A stretch of DNA of 64,000 nt, from the NCBI RefSeq assembly GCF_017814435.1, contig NZ_JAGJCB010000002.1, positions 1-64,000 on the forward strand, in the 5' to 3' direction. This DNA is from Mariniflexile gromovii. Lineage in GTDB: Bacteria; Bacteroidota; Bacteroidia; Flavobacteriales; Flavobacteriaceae. Below, one piece after another: positions 36,619 to 44,716 of this stretch. A program made the position numbers and the translations under genes. The notes under the pieces are model-generated. The model did no database searches, was not told where the DNA came from, and was given only the letters and a program-made list of their open reading frames with translations. Position 1 is the first letter of the stretch. Every line of letters begins with the position of its first letter.

Positions 36619-37074
36619 ATGACCCTCAGAAAAGCCACAAAAAACGATATTTCAGCCATTGTGGAACTAATGGCAGATGATGACCTGGGAAAAAAACGTG
36701 AAAATTTCCAAACACCTTTGCCTAAACAATATCTCACTGCTTTTGAAAAAATAAATGCCGACACCAATCAAGAACTTATGGTTGTAGAAGATGAAAACCA
36801 TGAGGTTATTGGCACGTTTCAGTTAACATTTATTCAATACCTATCTTATAGCGGTGGTATTAGGGCGCAAATTGAAAACGTTATGATTAGAAAAGACCAA
36901 AGAGGTTTGGGTATTGGAAAACGTATGTTTGAATGGGCCATAAACCGAGCCAAAGAACGCCATGCGCATGTACTACAACTAACATCGGACAAACAAAGAC
37001 CGAGAGCCATTAAATTTTACGAAGATTTAGGTTTTGTTGCCAGTCATGAAGGGATGAAGTTGCATTTTAAATAA
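36619..37074 (+). CDS. GNAT-family N-acetyltransferase
   Basis: From ATG 36619 the protein has 151 residues. The GNAT acetyl-CoA loop is RKDQRGLGIGKRMFEWAI (about 95-112), preceded by the IENVMI strand, and the end RPRAIKFYEDLGFV is typical. The longer open frame from 36496 overlaps the nuclease gene and adds an unlikely tail. The substrate is unknown. It may belong to the original neighbourhood of dxs rather than to the restriction island. Confidence 0.88.
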   Translation: MTLRKATKNDISAIVELMADDDLGKKRENFQTPLPKQYLTAFEKINADTNQELMVVEDENHEVIGTFQLTFIQYLSYSGGIRAQIENVMIRKDQRGLGIGKRMFEWAINRAKERHAHVLQLTSDKQRPRAIKFYEDLGFVASHEGMKLHFK

Positions 37075-37080
37075 GGGATC

Positions 37081-37101
37081 GAGCTATTTTAGAAATAGCT
37101 C
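37081..37101. repeat. Hairpin after the GNAT gene
   Basis: GAGCTATTT-TAG-AAATAGCTC is a perfect 9-bp stem. It is followed by A6 rather than T, so it is not a normal terminator on the plus strand. Confidence 0.6.
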
Positions 37102-37150
37102 AAAAAAGTCAATTTTCAAACCTAAAACTTCAATGTATTACTGCATTTCT

Positions 37151-37347
37151 GCGTTAGCGATTGAAGCGATATCCTTTTTAAAACCTGATTACTAAAAGTT
37201 TGTTTGAACTAAAAAGTTGCAGATGGCTTCGTCCTGTGTCCTCGCCATGACGTTTTAAAAAGATTTAGCGTAAAGCGCGACCCTTCGGGTAACGCCCAAA
37301 TTATAAATTCTTAAATTAGAGATTGCTTCGTTTTACTCGCCATGACG
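37151..37347. repeat. Cluster of dispersed repeats
   Basis: GCGTTAGCGATTGAAGCG (37151-37168) and GCGACCCTTCGGGTAACGCC (37277-37296) are the two ends of the element seen intact at 57409-57494. Between and after them lie two copies of the AGATTGCTTCG-x-GCCATGACG family (37219-37252 and 37321-37347). No gene lies between 37075 and 37349. Confidence 0.75.
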
Positions 37348-37349
37348 CA

Positions 37350-38690
37350 CTAAAAACTAATCCCTTTTATTTTTTTATATTCCAATATGGCTTTGCTATC
37401 TGATAGTAACGAGATGTGATAACACACGCTTGAAAGTCTGTTGTATAAACTGGTATCGTTTGCTTTTATGGTTTTTGGCAAGCCTTTTAAAATGAGTTTG
37501 TCGTAGTTGGATGCAACGCCTTCAAAACTATTGTTAACGGCGTTGGTGTAGGTGTTTAATAGCGTGTTGATAACGCCGTAACCTGCAATTTCTTTGTCTA
37601 TGACTTCGGTGGACTGGTAAATGTTTTCGATACTTATCTTAATAATGTCCTTTATTTGCGCATCGTATCTGCTTTTATCTAGCAAGGCACAATCGAAATG
37701 GCCACTTAAAATGGCTTCTTCGTGGGTCATGAAAATATCGACCGCCTCGTTAATAAGGCTGCCTATGGCCAAGGCTCGCAAATAGCCTATGCGGTCTTCT
37801 TTGGTGGAAAGTGCATAATAATTTTCGGGCTTGATGTTGTGGCGTATTATTTTAGAGAGGTACTCTAAAGCAAATTCCTCTTGGATGAGGCCTAGGTTGA
37901 TGCCATCTTCAAAATCGATGATGGTGTAGCAAATATCATCAGCCGCTTCTACTAAAAAAGCGAGGGGATGGCGTGCGTAACTTAGGTGTTTATCGCTGCG
38001 TTTGAGTAAACCCAGTTCGTTGGCAATATCTTCATAGGCTTCTTTTTCACTTTGGAAAAACCCGTATTTTTTATCGGCTATATGGCTGGTTGGCTTTTTG
38101 GGCAACGATTCTTTTGGGTATTTGGTGAAGGCCCCTAAGGTGGCGTAACTTAAACGTAAACCGCCAATACGTCCTGCCCTACTTTCGGTTAAAATTTTAA
38201 AGCCGTTGGCATTGCCTTCAAAATCGCATAAATCTTGGTATTCTTTTTCGGTTAACTGGCTTTTATATTGGCTGCCTGCACCCGATTTAAAAAACTCGCC
38301 AATGGCTTTTTCACCAGAGTGCCCAAAAGGCGGATTGCCAATATCGTGCGCCAAAGCTGCTGCAGCAACTATAGCTCCAAAATCGTTGGCTTGGTAGCCG
38401 TGTACGTTTTGCAAATGCGGATGCTTTTCCAATAGTTTTTTACCAACCAAACGTCCCAAAGAACGCCCCACAACGCTTACTTCTAAACTGTGGGTTAAGC
38501 GGGTGTGAACAAAATCGGTTTCCGATAGGGGAATCACCTGGGTTTTATCTTGTAAACTTCTAAATTCTGATGAAAAAATAACACGATCGTAATCTACTTC
38601 AAAGCCCAAACGGGTTTCGTCCTGTTCTTTTCGTATGCGTTTATTGGTGTCGCCAAAGCGTTTTAAAGATAATAATTGTTCCCAGTTCAT
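37350..38690 (-). CDS. dgt: Deoxyguanosinetriphosphate triphosphohydrolase (dGTPase)
   Basis: The 446-residue HD-domain enzyme cleaves dNTPs to nucleoside plus triphosphate. HD-motif ligands are His67 (in RLTHSLEV), His115-Asp116 (AHDIGNPPFGHSGE) and a later Asp in LVEAADDICYTIIDFEDG. The N-terminal NWEQLLSLKRFGD is typical of Bacteroidota dGTPases. It lowers dNTP levels and may aid phage defence. It stands as a single gene between repeat-filled gaps. Confidence 0.93.
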   Translation of the reverse strand: MNWEQLLSLKRFGDTNKRIRKEQDETRLGFEVDYDRVIFSSEFRSLQDKTQVIPLSETDFVHTRLTHSLEVSVVGRSLGRLVGKKLLEKHPHLQNVHGYQANDFGAIVAAAALAHDIGNPPFGHSGEKAIGEFFKSGAGSQYKSQLTEKEYQDLCDFEGNANGFKILTESRAGRIGGLRLSYATLGAFTKYPKESLPKKPTSHIADKKYGFFQSEKEAYEDIANELGLLKRSDKHLSYARHPLAFLVEAADDICYTIIDFEDGINLGLIQEEFALEYLSKIIRHNIKPENYYALSTKEDRIGYLRALAIGSLINEAVDIFMTHEEAILSGHFDCALLDKSRYDAQIKDIIKISIENIYQSTEVIDKEIAGYGVINTLLNTYTNAVNNSFEGVASNYDKLILKGLPKTIKANDTSLYNRLSSVCYHISLLSDSKAILEYKKIKGISF

Positions 38691-38796
38691 TGTGAAATTT
38701 TATGCTTGGGCAAGATAATAAAGAATTTCTTTAAACGTAGCATATTCTTTTATAAGGGAAAATTAAATGATCTTTTCTTAGCTGAATAAATGTTCT

Positions 38797-38858
38797 ATGT
38801 CACACTGAGCTTGTTGACGTGGTACTTTATGTCTTCGACAAGCTCAGACTGACATTTT
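38797..38858. repeat. CACTGAGC...AAGCTCAG dispersed element
   Basis: CACTGAGCTTGTTGACG at 38801-38817 faces TCTTCGACAAGCTCAGACTG at 38832-38851. This is an inverted-repeat element of the same family as 39473-39540. Confidence 0.75.
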
Positions 38859-38911
38859 GGAACTAATTGGCTAACGTTCTACTTAAAGTAAAATGTTTCA
38901 TAAAAAATCTG

Positions 38912-38991
38912 GTAACATTAAGGTAACATTTTAATAGCTGTTGTTTAATATTTAGATAACATACAATTTAAGCAGAATCGTTTTTTTTGCA
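38912..38991 (+). promoter_or_regulatory. PHO-box array, five units, upstream of the small CarboxypepD gene
   Basis: 7-mers start at 38912 (GTAACAT), 38923 (GTAACAT), 38934 (ATAGCTG), 38945 (TTAATAT) and 38956 (ATAACAT), each 11 bp apart with 4-bp spacers. After the last unit come 23 nt and then TTTGCA at 38986-38991. The two perfect units with TAAG between them copy the 7-4-7 layout of Pho boxes. Confidence 0.75.
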
Positions 38992-39010
38992 GTGTATTTA
39001 TAACAACACT

Positions 39011-39397
39011 ATGAAACATTTAATTTACATCACTATTTTTCTTTTTACCACTTTATCCTTTGGGCAAAACACAGGTTTAATAGTTGGAAAAGTATTGGAT
39101 AATGAGGTGAATGACGCACCATTAGTGTTAGCAAATGTTTCGGTAAAAGGAACTTCCTTAAACATAAACACCGATTTAACGGGCATGTTTGTTATTGAAA
39201 ACCTAGAAGCTGGCGATTATACCTTGGTATGTAGTTTTGCTGGTTATGATACCAAAGAAATTAGCGTGCATGTAGATGCCCTACAACCTGCAGAGGTATC
39301 ATTATCTTTGGCAGCAAGCACCATCTCATTAGGCGAGTTAGCACTTCTTACCGCTGTTGCCCAAAAAGATGATAAATCGAGTGCTTCTTTAAATTAA
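39011..39397 (+). CDS. Exported stand-alone CarboxypepD-regulatory-like protein
   Basis: The 128-residue protein has a signal peptide (MKHLIYITIFLFTTLSFGQ), then a single carboxypeptidase-regulatory-like (transthyretin-like) domain that is clearly paralogous to the N-terminal domain of the receptor at 39811: LVGKVLDNE / VVGKLTDKE, VSVKGTS / VLIKGTT and IENLEAGDYTLVCSFAGYDT / IENLEAGSYTVIFSFVGYET. No barrel or plug follows. A Pho-type array precedes it. It could be a decayed receptor or a soluble/periplasmic partner in phosphate uptake. Confidence 0.8.
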   Translation: MKHLIYITIFLFTTLSFGQNTGLIVGKVLDNEVNDAPLVLANVSVKGTSLNINTDLTGMFVIENLEAGDYTLVCSFAGYDTKEISVHVDALQPAEVSLSLAASTISLGELALLTAVAQKDDKSSASLN

Positions 39398-39472
39398 TAC
39401 AGCGTTTATTTTTTAAACCTCCTTCATTTAACCCCTTAGGTGTCATTATTTAAAAAGTTAATTTTATACTAA

Positions 39473-39540
39473 TTGTCACATTGAGCGCAGTCGAAATGTT
39501 TCTGAAATAAAGTCTTCGACAAGCTCAGACTGACATTGAG
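39473..39540. repeat. TTGAGCGCAGTCG...CGACAAGCTCAG element
   Basis: CATTGAGCGCAGTCGAAATG at 39479-39498 and GTCTTCGACAAGCTCAGACT at 39512-39531 are inverted arms, close to 38797-38858 and 61796-61871. The gap 39398-39810 holds this repeat and the next Pho array only. Confidence 0.75.
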
Positions 39541-39707
39541 GTGCTAATTGGTTTATTAGTTTCAAATAAAAAACGGATTTCATTTAAAATATATCTATCC
39601 CAAAAAAGGATGGATTTTTGGTTTTATGGCATTCTTGGTTTTGGGCAAACACCTTCCGTATTTACATAAACCCAATGTTAAATTAATGTTTAGAAATCAA
39701 CGATTAG

Positions 39708-39787
39708 ATAACATTAACATAACCCTTTTGTTACGGTTGTTTAACCTATTCATAACATCCTATTCATTTAGTGTTTCGTTCTTTGCA
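39708..39787 (+). promoter_or_regulatory. PHO-box array, five units, upstream of the TonB receptor
   Basis: Units start at 39708 (ATAACAT), 39719 (ATAACCC), 39730 (GTTACGG), 39741 (TTAACCT) and 39752 (ATAACAT), period 11. The last is followed by 23 nt and TTTGCA at 39782-39787. The -7 has TTTG but no TA, as expected of activator-dependent promoters. Confidence 0.75.
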
Positions 39788-39810
39788 CCAGATAAAAACT
39801 AAAGAATAAA

Positions 39811-42588
39811 ATGAAAAATTTAACCCTATTGTTACTATTATTTACAGCAACAATTTCATATGGACAGAACACTGGTTCTGTGGTTGGTAAACTAACCGAT
39901 AAAGAATACAATGATGAACCTTTAGCTTTCGCTAACGTATTAATAAAAGGAACCACTAAAGGAACTACTTCAGACATTGATGGTTTGTACAGTATTGAAA
40001 ATTTAGAAGCGGGTTCATATACTGTAATATTTAGTTTTGTTGGTTACGAAACACAAGAAATACCTGTAACAATTGTAGCTAACAAAGTAACGGAAGTTAA
40101 TGTTCCTATGGGAGCAAGTGCTGCATCTTTATCGGAAGTTATTATAACAACTACTGCTAAAAGAGAAAGTGAAACCGCTTTATTATTAGAGCAAAAGAAA
40201 GCGGTTGCTTTTAAAGCATCTATTGGTGCCGACGAGCTTTCTAGAAAAGGTGTTAGCGATGTTGCTACCGCTGTAACTAAAGTAAGTGGTATTTCTAAGC
40301 AAGAAGGTTCTGGTAGTATTTTTGTAAGAGGTTTAGGTGATAGATACAATATTACAACCTTAAATGGTTTACCATTACCATCTAACAACCCTTCAAACAA
40401 AAATATAGTTTTAGATATTTTTACTACCGATATTGTAGAATATGTAGGTATTAGTAAAACCTTTGAAGCTCAAAATTATGCCGATTTTGGAGGTGCTAAT
40501 ATTGACATTGTTTCTAAAAAATTCACGGGTGCTCCTTATATTGCTATTGGCGTTGGTTTAGGTGCTAACACAAATGTTTTAAAAGTAGATGATTTTTATT
40601 TACAAGATGGGCCATCATACTTTGGTTTCGATTCTGGAAAAGCTCCAAACAATCCGCTTTTACCTTATGATTATGGAACAAGTTGGGACAGACAAAATAG
40701 CAAAAACACCTTTAATAATAGTTACTCATTATCGGGTGGTAAAAAATTTAGCTTAGGTGATGAAAGTAATTTAAGTACTTTTATTACCGCATCCTTTGAT
40801 GCTGAAAACAAATATGTAGAAGGTATTGATAGAGGTAACATTACGGCGCAAGGAACCATAAACTCCGACTTCTACAAAAAGTCGTACAAGCACAATACCA
40901 ATACAACGGTAATGGGTTCTGCCGACTATAGAATAAACAGTGATAACTCATTATTGTTCACCTCTTTATTTTTAAATTCTAGTTCGCAAGATTATAGTGA
41001 GTACGAAGGTACCAATCAAAACTTTGATGGTGGTGCTTCTGGAGCTGGCGATATATCAGGTTTCATAAAACGTGGTACTTTTGATAAAACACAATTATTT
41101 GTAAATCAATTGTTAGGTAAACACGATTTTACAGAACAATGGGAAGCTAATTGGGCCGTTGGATACAGTATTTTAAATAATGTGATCCCAGACCGTATGC
41201 AAAACACCTTTGTTCCTGCGCGTGATGGATCAACAAACTACACATTCTTTACTGATTCCAGTATTCATAACCACCGTTATTTTCAAGATTTAGAAGAAAA
41301 AGAATTATCTGCAAATCTTTCTGTATCGTATAATTTCAACAAAAACGCGGAAGATGAATTTAATGGCAAAGTAACATTAGGATACTCTGGTAAAATGAAA
41401 GATATTAATTTCGATTCACAACAATACGGGTTCTTCCCAATTGCAAACAAAATTACATTTCCAGCAAGCGATATTCATAATGTAGACACCTCTTTAAATT
41501 CAACCAACTTCAATACATCTTTAGGTGATAGATCTACCTTTATTCCTCAATTATACACAGGTAATTTAGATGTACATGCCGTATTTGGAACCTTGCAATA
41601 CAACCTAACCGAAAAACTTTCGGCCATAGTTGGTGCCAGATTTGAACAATTGGAACAAAACGTTCATTTTGAAACATCTTTAGTGCCTAGTGGAGACACT
41701 TCTAATTATGCACCTGTAAACTTTTTACCAAGTTTAACTGCAAAATATAAGTTAAACGACAATCAAAATTTAAAATTTGCATCCAGTAAAACCTACACAT
41801 TACCTCAGTTTAAGGAAAAAGTAAAATTACTTTTCCAAGAAGTAACCCAAGATTATGAAGGTAACCCTAATTTATACGCATCTACCAATTACAACGCCGA
41901 TTTAGGTTGGGAATATTTCCCGAGCAATGGCGAGTTAGTTTCGGTAACAGCATTTGGAAAGTTAATTCAAAACCCCATAAACGAAATGTTTACCAACTCT
42001 TCTTCAGGAAACATTACTTATGCCAATACTGGTGAAAAAGCGGTGGCTTTTGGTGTGGAACTAGAATTAAGAAAAAACATTTTTGACATTGAAAAAGACA
42101 ACGATTTAAACGATAAATTATCTTTTGGATTCAATGGTTCATACATCAACCACAACCAAGATTTAGATCCTACTAAAGTATTTGAAGAAAATGGGTTTGG
42201 TGCTAACTTTACTTTTGATGAAGCAAAATTATCGGGAGCGTCTGATTTTTTAGCAAATGCCGACATTACATTTGTAAAAGAATTTGCTGAAAATAAAGAC
42301 ATAACCGCAACATTATCTTACGCTTACTTTTCAGATAAGTTAGCGGTAATTGGAACTCAAAGTAAAGGTAACATGGTTGATAAATCTATTAATAGATTAG
42401 ATTTTGTGGTTAAATCCAATTTAACTAAAAACTTAAAATTAGGCCTATCGTTTAAAAACATATTAGACCCAACTTACAAACGTGTTTTAGAACAAAGCGA
42501 AGTGCCAGGAAGTACCACTCAAGATGTTTTAGTAAGCTCTTATAAAGTAGGTTCTAATTTTAAACTATCATTAGAATACAAGTTTTAA
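39811..42588 (+). CDS. TonB-dependent outer-membrane receptor (probable phosphate-regulon receptor)
   Basis: The 925-residue receptor has a signal peptide (MKNLTLLLLLFTATISYGQ), a CarboxypepD-regulatory-like domain (about 20-105), a plug (about 130-240, with DELSRKGVSDVATAVTKVSGIS and RGLGDRYNITTLNGLPLPS) and a 22-strand barrel closing at NFKLSLEYKF. Its Pho-type array, the OprP-like porin and the Pit transporter nearby indicate uptake of phosphate or a phosphorylated compound. No SusD partner is present; instead a lipoprotein with beta-helix repeats follows. Confidence 0.88.
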   Translation: MKNLTLLLLLFTATISYGQNTGSVVGKLTDKEYNDEPLAFANVLIKGTTKGTTSDIDGLYSIENLEAGSYTVIFSFVGYETQEIPVTIVANKVTEVNVPMGASAASLSEVIITTTAKRESETALLLEQKKAVAFKASIGADELSRKGVSDVATAVTKVSGISKQEGSGSIFVRGLGDRYNITTLNGLPLPSNNPSNKNIVLDIFTTDIVEYVGISKTFEAQNYADFGGANIDIVSKKFTGAPYIAIGVGLGANTNVLKVDDFYLQDGPSYFGFDSGKAPNNPLLPYDYGTSWDRQNSKNTFNNSYSLSGGKKFSLGDESNLSTFITASFDAENKYVEGIDRGNITAQGTINSDFYKKSYKHNTNTTVMGSADYRINSDNSLLFTSLFLNSSSQDYSEYEGTNQNFDGGASGAGDISGFIKRGTFDKTQLFVNQLLGKHDFTEQWEANWAVGYSILNNVIPDRMQNTFVPARDGSTNYTFFTDSSIHNHRYFQDLEEKELSANLSVSYNFNKNAEDEFNGKVTLGYSGKMKDINFDSQQYGFFPIANKITFPASDIHNVDTSLNSTNFNTSLGDRSTFIPQLYTGNLDVHAVFGTLQYNLTEKLSAIVGARFEQLEQNVHFETSLVPSGDTSNYAPVNFLPSLTAKYKLNDNQNLKFASSKTYTLPQFKEKVKLLFQEVTQDYEGNPNLYASTNYNADLGWEYFPSNGELVSVTAFGKLIQNPINEMFTNSSSGNITYANTGEKAVAFGVELELRKNIFDIEKDNDLNDKLSFGFNGSYINHNQDLDPTKVFEENGFGANFTFDEAKLSGASDFLANADITFVKEFAENKDITATLSYAYFSDKLAVIGTQSKGNMVDKSINRLDFVVKSNLTKNLKLGLSFKNILDPTYKRVLEQSEVPGSTTQDVLVSSYKVGSNFKLSLEYKF

Positions 42589-42607
42589 AAACATAACTTA
42601 ACAATTA

Positions 42608-42646
42608 AAAAAAGGTGATTAACAATTAGTTAGTCACCTTTTTTAT
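42608..42646 (+). terminator. Terminator after the TonB receptor
   Basis: A7-GGTGA (42607-42618) pairs with TCACC-T6 (42634-42644) through one mismatched arm extension, followed by T-rich DNA. Confidence 0.8.
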
Positions 42647-42704
42647 TTACAAAACAAGGTATGTAAATTTTATGTTAACTAATCTTGAGGTTCATTAAAA
42701 ATAC

Positions 42705-42762
42705 TTAACAAGAAGGTAATAAAGGCTTAACCAATTAAAAACAGTTTGTGGCTTTCTTTGCA
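42705..42762 (+). promoter_or_regulatory. PHO-box array, three units, upstream of the beta-helix lipoprotein
   Basis: TTAACAA 42705, GTAATAA 42716 and TTAACCA 42727 repeat every 11 bp. After the last, 23 nt lead to TTTGCA at 42757-42762. Confidence 0.7.
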
Positions 42763-42793
42763 GCATAAATCAAAACGAAAAAAAATATTTAAA

Positions 42794-43909
42794 ATGAAAA
42801 AATCAATTTTAGCAATAGCGGTAATCGTAACACTTGCATTTACAAGTTGTACCGATGACAACAATCCATCAACTCCAAAAAGCACTTTCGAATTGAAGAT
42901 CGATGACTTAAAAGGTGATATCACTGATGGCACAGTAACTTTAGATCCATCTCAAACTTACACTTTAACAGGTGCGTTAATAGTAAAATCTGGAGCTACT
43001 TTAACTATTCCTGCTGGAACAACTATAAAAACTAGCACAACTGCTCTTAATACCTCTCTATATATAGGTGTTGAAAGAGGCGCAACCATCAATATCAATG
43101 GTGAAGCTAATAACCCTGTAGTTATGACTTCTGGACAAGCGGCACCTAAAGAAAGTGATTGGGGCGGATTGGTAATTTGTGGTGATGCAAAAGTAAATAC
43201 TGGAGATAATGGAACTTCTGAAGTAGGTGGTTTAAGTTTCGGAGGAAACAATAATGCCGATTCTTCTGGAAAAATCAACTTTTTAAGAATAGAATATACA
43301 GGAGCTAAGTTTTCATCAGACAAAGAATTTAACGGTGTTTCTTTCTTTGGTGTAGGTAGCGGAACAGAAGTATCAAACATTTATGCTTTTGAAAGTGGTG
43401 ATGATGGTATCGAATTTTTTGGTGGTGCTGTAAACGCTTCTAACTTGGTTATTGTAAATGCATACGATGATTCTTTAGATTTTGCTGATGGCTACCAAGG
43501 TACTATTACCAATGTTTACATTTCAGGTGTATCTAAAGCTGGTATTGAAGGTTCTAACAATCAAGGAAATGATATTGCTACTCCAATGACCGATGCTAAA
43601 TTAATAAATGTTTCTATTGTGAAGGGTGCTGATGCTAAGTTTACAGCTGGTGAACAAGCTATCAACTTTAAAGAAGGTGGTGGAAAACAAACTTACACTA
43701 ACTTGTTTGTTTCTGGTATCGATACATTTGCCAAACTAGATACAGGTTCTGGTGCCACTGCTAGAATTGACGCTGGAGATTTTAAAGTTAACGGTAAAAA
43801 CTTTGTAAGTACAAGTAACTTAACTACTGATTATGTTTCTACTGAAACTGGCGCTGGTAATGGAGCTACTTTACCTACTTGGGCTACTAAAATTTCTAAA
43901 AACAACTAA
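42794..43909 (+). CDS. Exported lipoprotein with beta-helix repeats (Pho cluster)
   Basis: From ATG 42794 the protein has 371 residues: lipobox FTSC (Cys19), then a low-complexity DNNPS linker and a right-handed parallel beta-helix-like repeat region (SGATLTIPAGTTIKTSTTAL, VISGVSKAG-like turns, GDDGIEFFGGAVNASNLVIVN). It is likely on the cell surface, downstream of the receptor, and may bind phosphorylated ligands or help the receptor; this is inference. An earlier in-frame ATG at 42746 would place 16 residues before the signal and is rejected. Confidence 0.82.
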   Translation: MKKSILAIAVIVTLAFTSCTDDNNPSTPKSTFELKIDDLKGDITDGTVTLDPSQTYTLTGALIVKSGATLTIPAGTTIKTSTTALNTSLYIGVERGATININGEANNPVVMTSGQAAPKESDWGGLVICGDAKVNTGDNGTSEVGGLSFGGNNNADSSGKINFLRIEYTGAKFSSDKEFNGVSFFGVGSGTEVSNIYAFESGDDGIEFFGGAVNASNLVIVNAYDDSLDFADGYQGTITNVYISGVSKAGIEGSNNQGNDIATPMTDAKLINVSIVKGADAKFTAGEQAINFKEGGGKQTYTNLFVSGIDTFAKLDTGSGATARIDAGDFKVNGKNFVSTSNLTTDYVSTETGAGNGATLPTWATKISKNN

Positions 43910-43934
43910 TTTTCTTAGTAAAGAAAACATACAA

Positions 43935-43972
43935 TACAAAAAAAGCATCCCGAAAAAGGGATGCTTTTTTAG
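43935..43972 (+). terminator. Terminator after the beta-helix lipoprotein
   Basis: AAAAGCATCCC/GGGATGCTTTT with loop GAAAAA and flanking A and T runs can act in both directions. Confidence 0.9.
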
Positions 43973-43994
43973 TTTAGTTTAAAAAAAAATTACT

Positions 43995-44330
43995 TTATTG
44001 AATTTCAGATTCTTTTAAATTGGCTATAGCGTTATTGCTATAATCTACTTCCTTTACAGTTTCATTTGTATAATAAAACCATTTGCCGACTTTTTTACCA
44101 TTATCATAATTTCCCGAAACAATTTTTTTGCCTGCTGTATCAAAACTTAACCACTCTCCTTGTAATTTACCATCTGCCGTATAAGTTCCAGTTTGACTTA
44201 CAACGCCATTGTCGTGATAATAAACAACTTCAATTAAATTAGTGTCTTTGTTAAGTTTTAAATCTCTCTTTTGTTGCCCAAAAGAAACCACAGTAATTAA
44301 AAAGGCAAAAAACAAAATACATTTCTTCAT
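43995..44330 (-). CDS. YwqK-like MORN-repeat exported protein
   Basis: The 111-residue protein (start Met at 44330; signal MKKCILFFAFLITVVSFGQ) has three MORN-like units: NGVVSQTGTYTADGKLQGEWLSF, DTAGKKIVSGNYDNGKKVGKWFYY and TNETVKEVDYS. The databases call such proteins YwqK antitoxin-like, but there is no toxin gene here, so that name is not supported. It stands alone on the minus strand inside the Pho cluster, facing the beta-helix gene. Confidence 0.8.
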   Translation of the reverse strand: MKKCILFFAFLITVVSFGQQKRDLKLNKDTNLIEVVYYHDNGVVSQTGTYTADGKLQGEWLSFDTAGKKIVSGNYDNGKKVGKWFYYTNETVKEVDYSNNAIANLKESEIQ

Positions 44331-44373
44331 AATTATGCGGGTTTTAACATTATATATCAAATATAGTCATTTG

Positions 44374-44413
44374 ATAACCTTTAAACAACACTTAGGTAAC
44401 ATTAAATTAACAT
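44374..44413 (+). promoter_or_regulatory. Orphan PHO-box array (four units)
   Basis: TAAC (44375), CAAC (44386), TAAC (44397) and TAAC (44408) repeat every 11 bp on the plus strand. The expected TTTGCA is absent at the 23-nt position; TTTTCAG lies 3 nt off. No coding sequence begins here, but a terminator ends the region at 44637. Confidence 0.6.
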
Positions 44414-44439
44414 TAAAAATTTAATATATTGATTTTCAG

Positions 44440-44475
44440 AATATTACCAATGTTAAATTTAACATTGGTAATATT
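44440..44475. repeat. Perfect 36-bp palindrome
   Basis: The half-site AATATTACCAATGTTAAA is followed at once by its exact reverse complement, with no loop. It could be a strong hairpin in RNA or a dimer-binding site in DNA. Confidence 0.9.
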
Positions 44476-44607
44476 AATAATTAGTTAATATTAATATTAC
44501 AATTAGCTAAAATTAAAGGTTGATATTCGCATTGTCTTAAGACATAACAATTAGTTTTTCATATAATCTATTAGTTTTTGTCGACTACATTATCATGATT
44601 TCTAATG

Positions 44608-44637
44608 AGCTGCCTTTGGCCAAGGCAGCTTTTTTTA
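44608..44637 (+). terminator. Strong terminator upstream of the porin
   Basis: AGCTGCCTT/AAGGCAGCT with loop TGGCC is followed by T7. No gene on the plus strand ends before it, which points to an unannotated transcript. Confidence 0.85.
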
Positions 44638-44659
44638 TTATTTTAAATTTAATTTTCAG

Positions 44660-44695
44660 GAAACATTTAGTTAACATTGGTTTTGGTTCTTTGCA
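44660..44695 (+). promoter_or_regulatory. PHO-box pair upstream of the porin
   Basis: GAAACAT 44660 and TTAACAT 44671 are spaced by 11 bp, then 12 nt to TTTGCA (44690-44695). The 12 is exactly 23 minus one period. Confidence 0.7.
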
Positions 44696-44716
44696 GCGAC
44701 AAAAACTAAAATAATA

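Larger units (their letters stand above)
44420..44637 (+). ncRNA. Candidate Pho-controlled small RNA
   Basis: The stretch between the orphan Pho array and a strong terminator contains no gene. It does hold a perfect 36-bp palindrome (44440-44475) and a second short dyad, GTCTTAAGAC, near 44537. A transcript of about 200 nt is plausible but unproven. Confidence 0.4.

Noticed and set aside
43995-44330. Toxin-antitoxin locus because of a YwqK-like protein
   Set aside because: MORN-repeat proteins get this name by homology only; no toxin gene is adjacent and the protein is exported.
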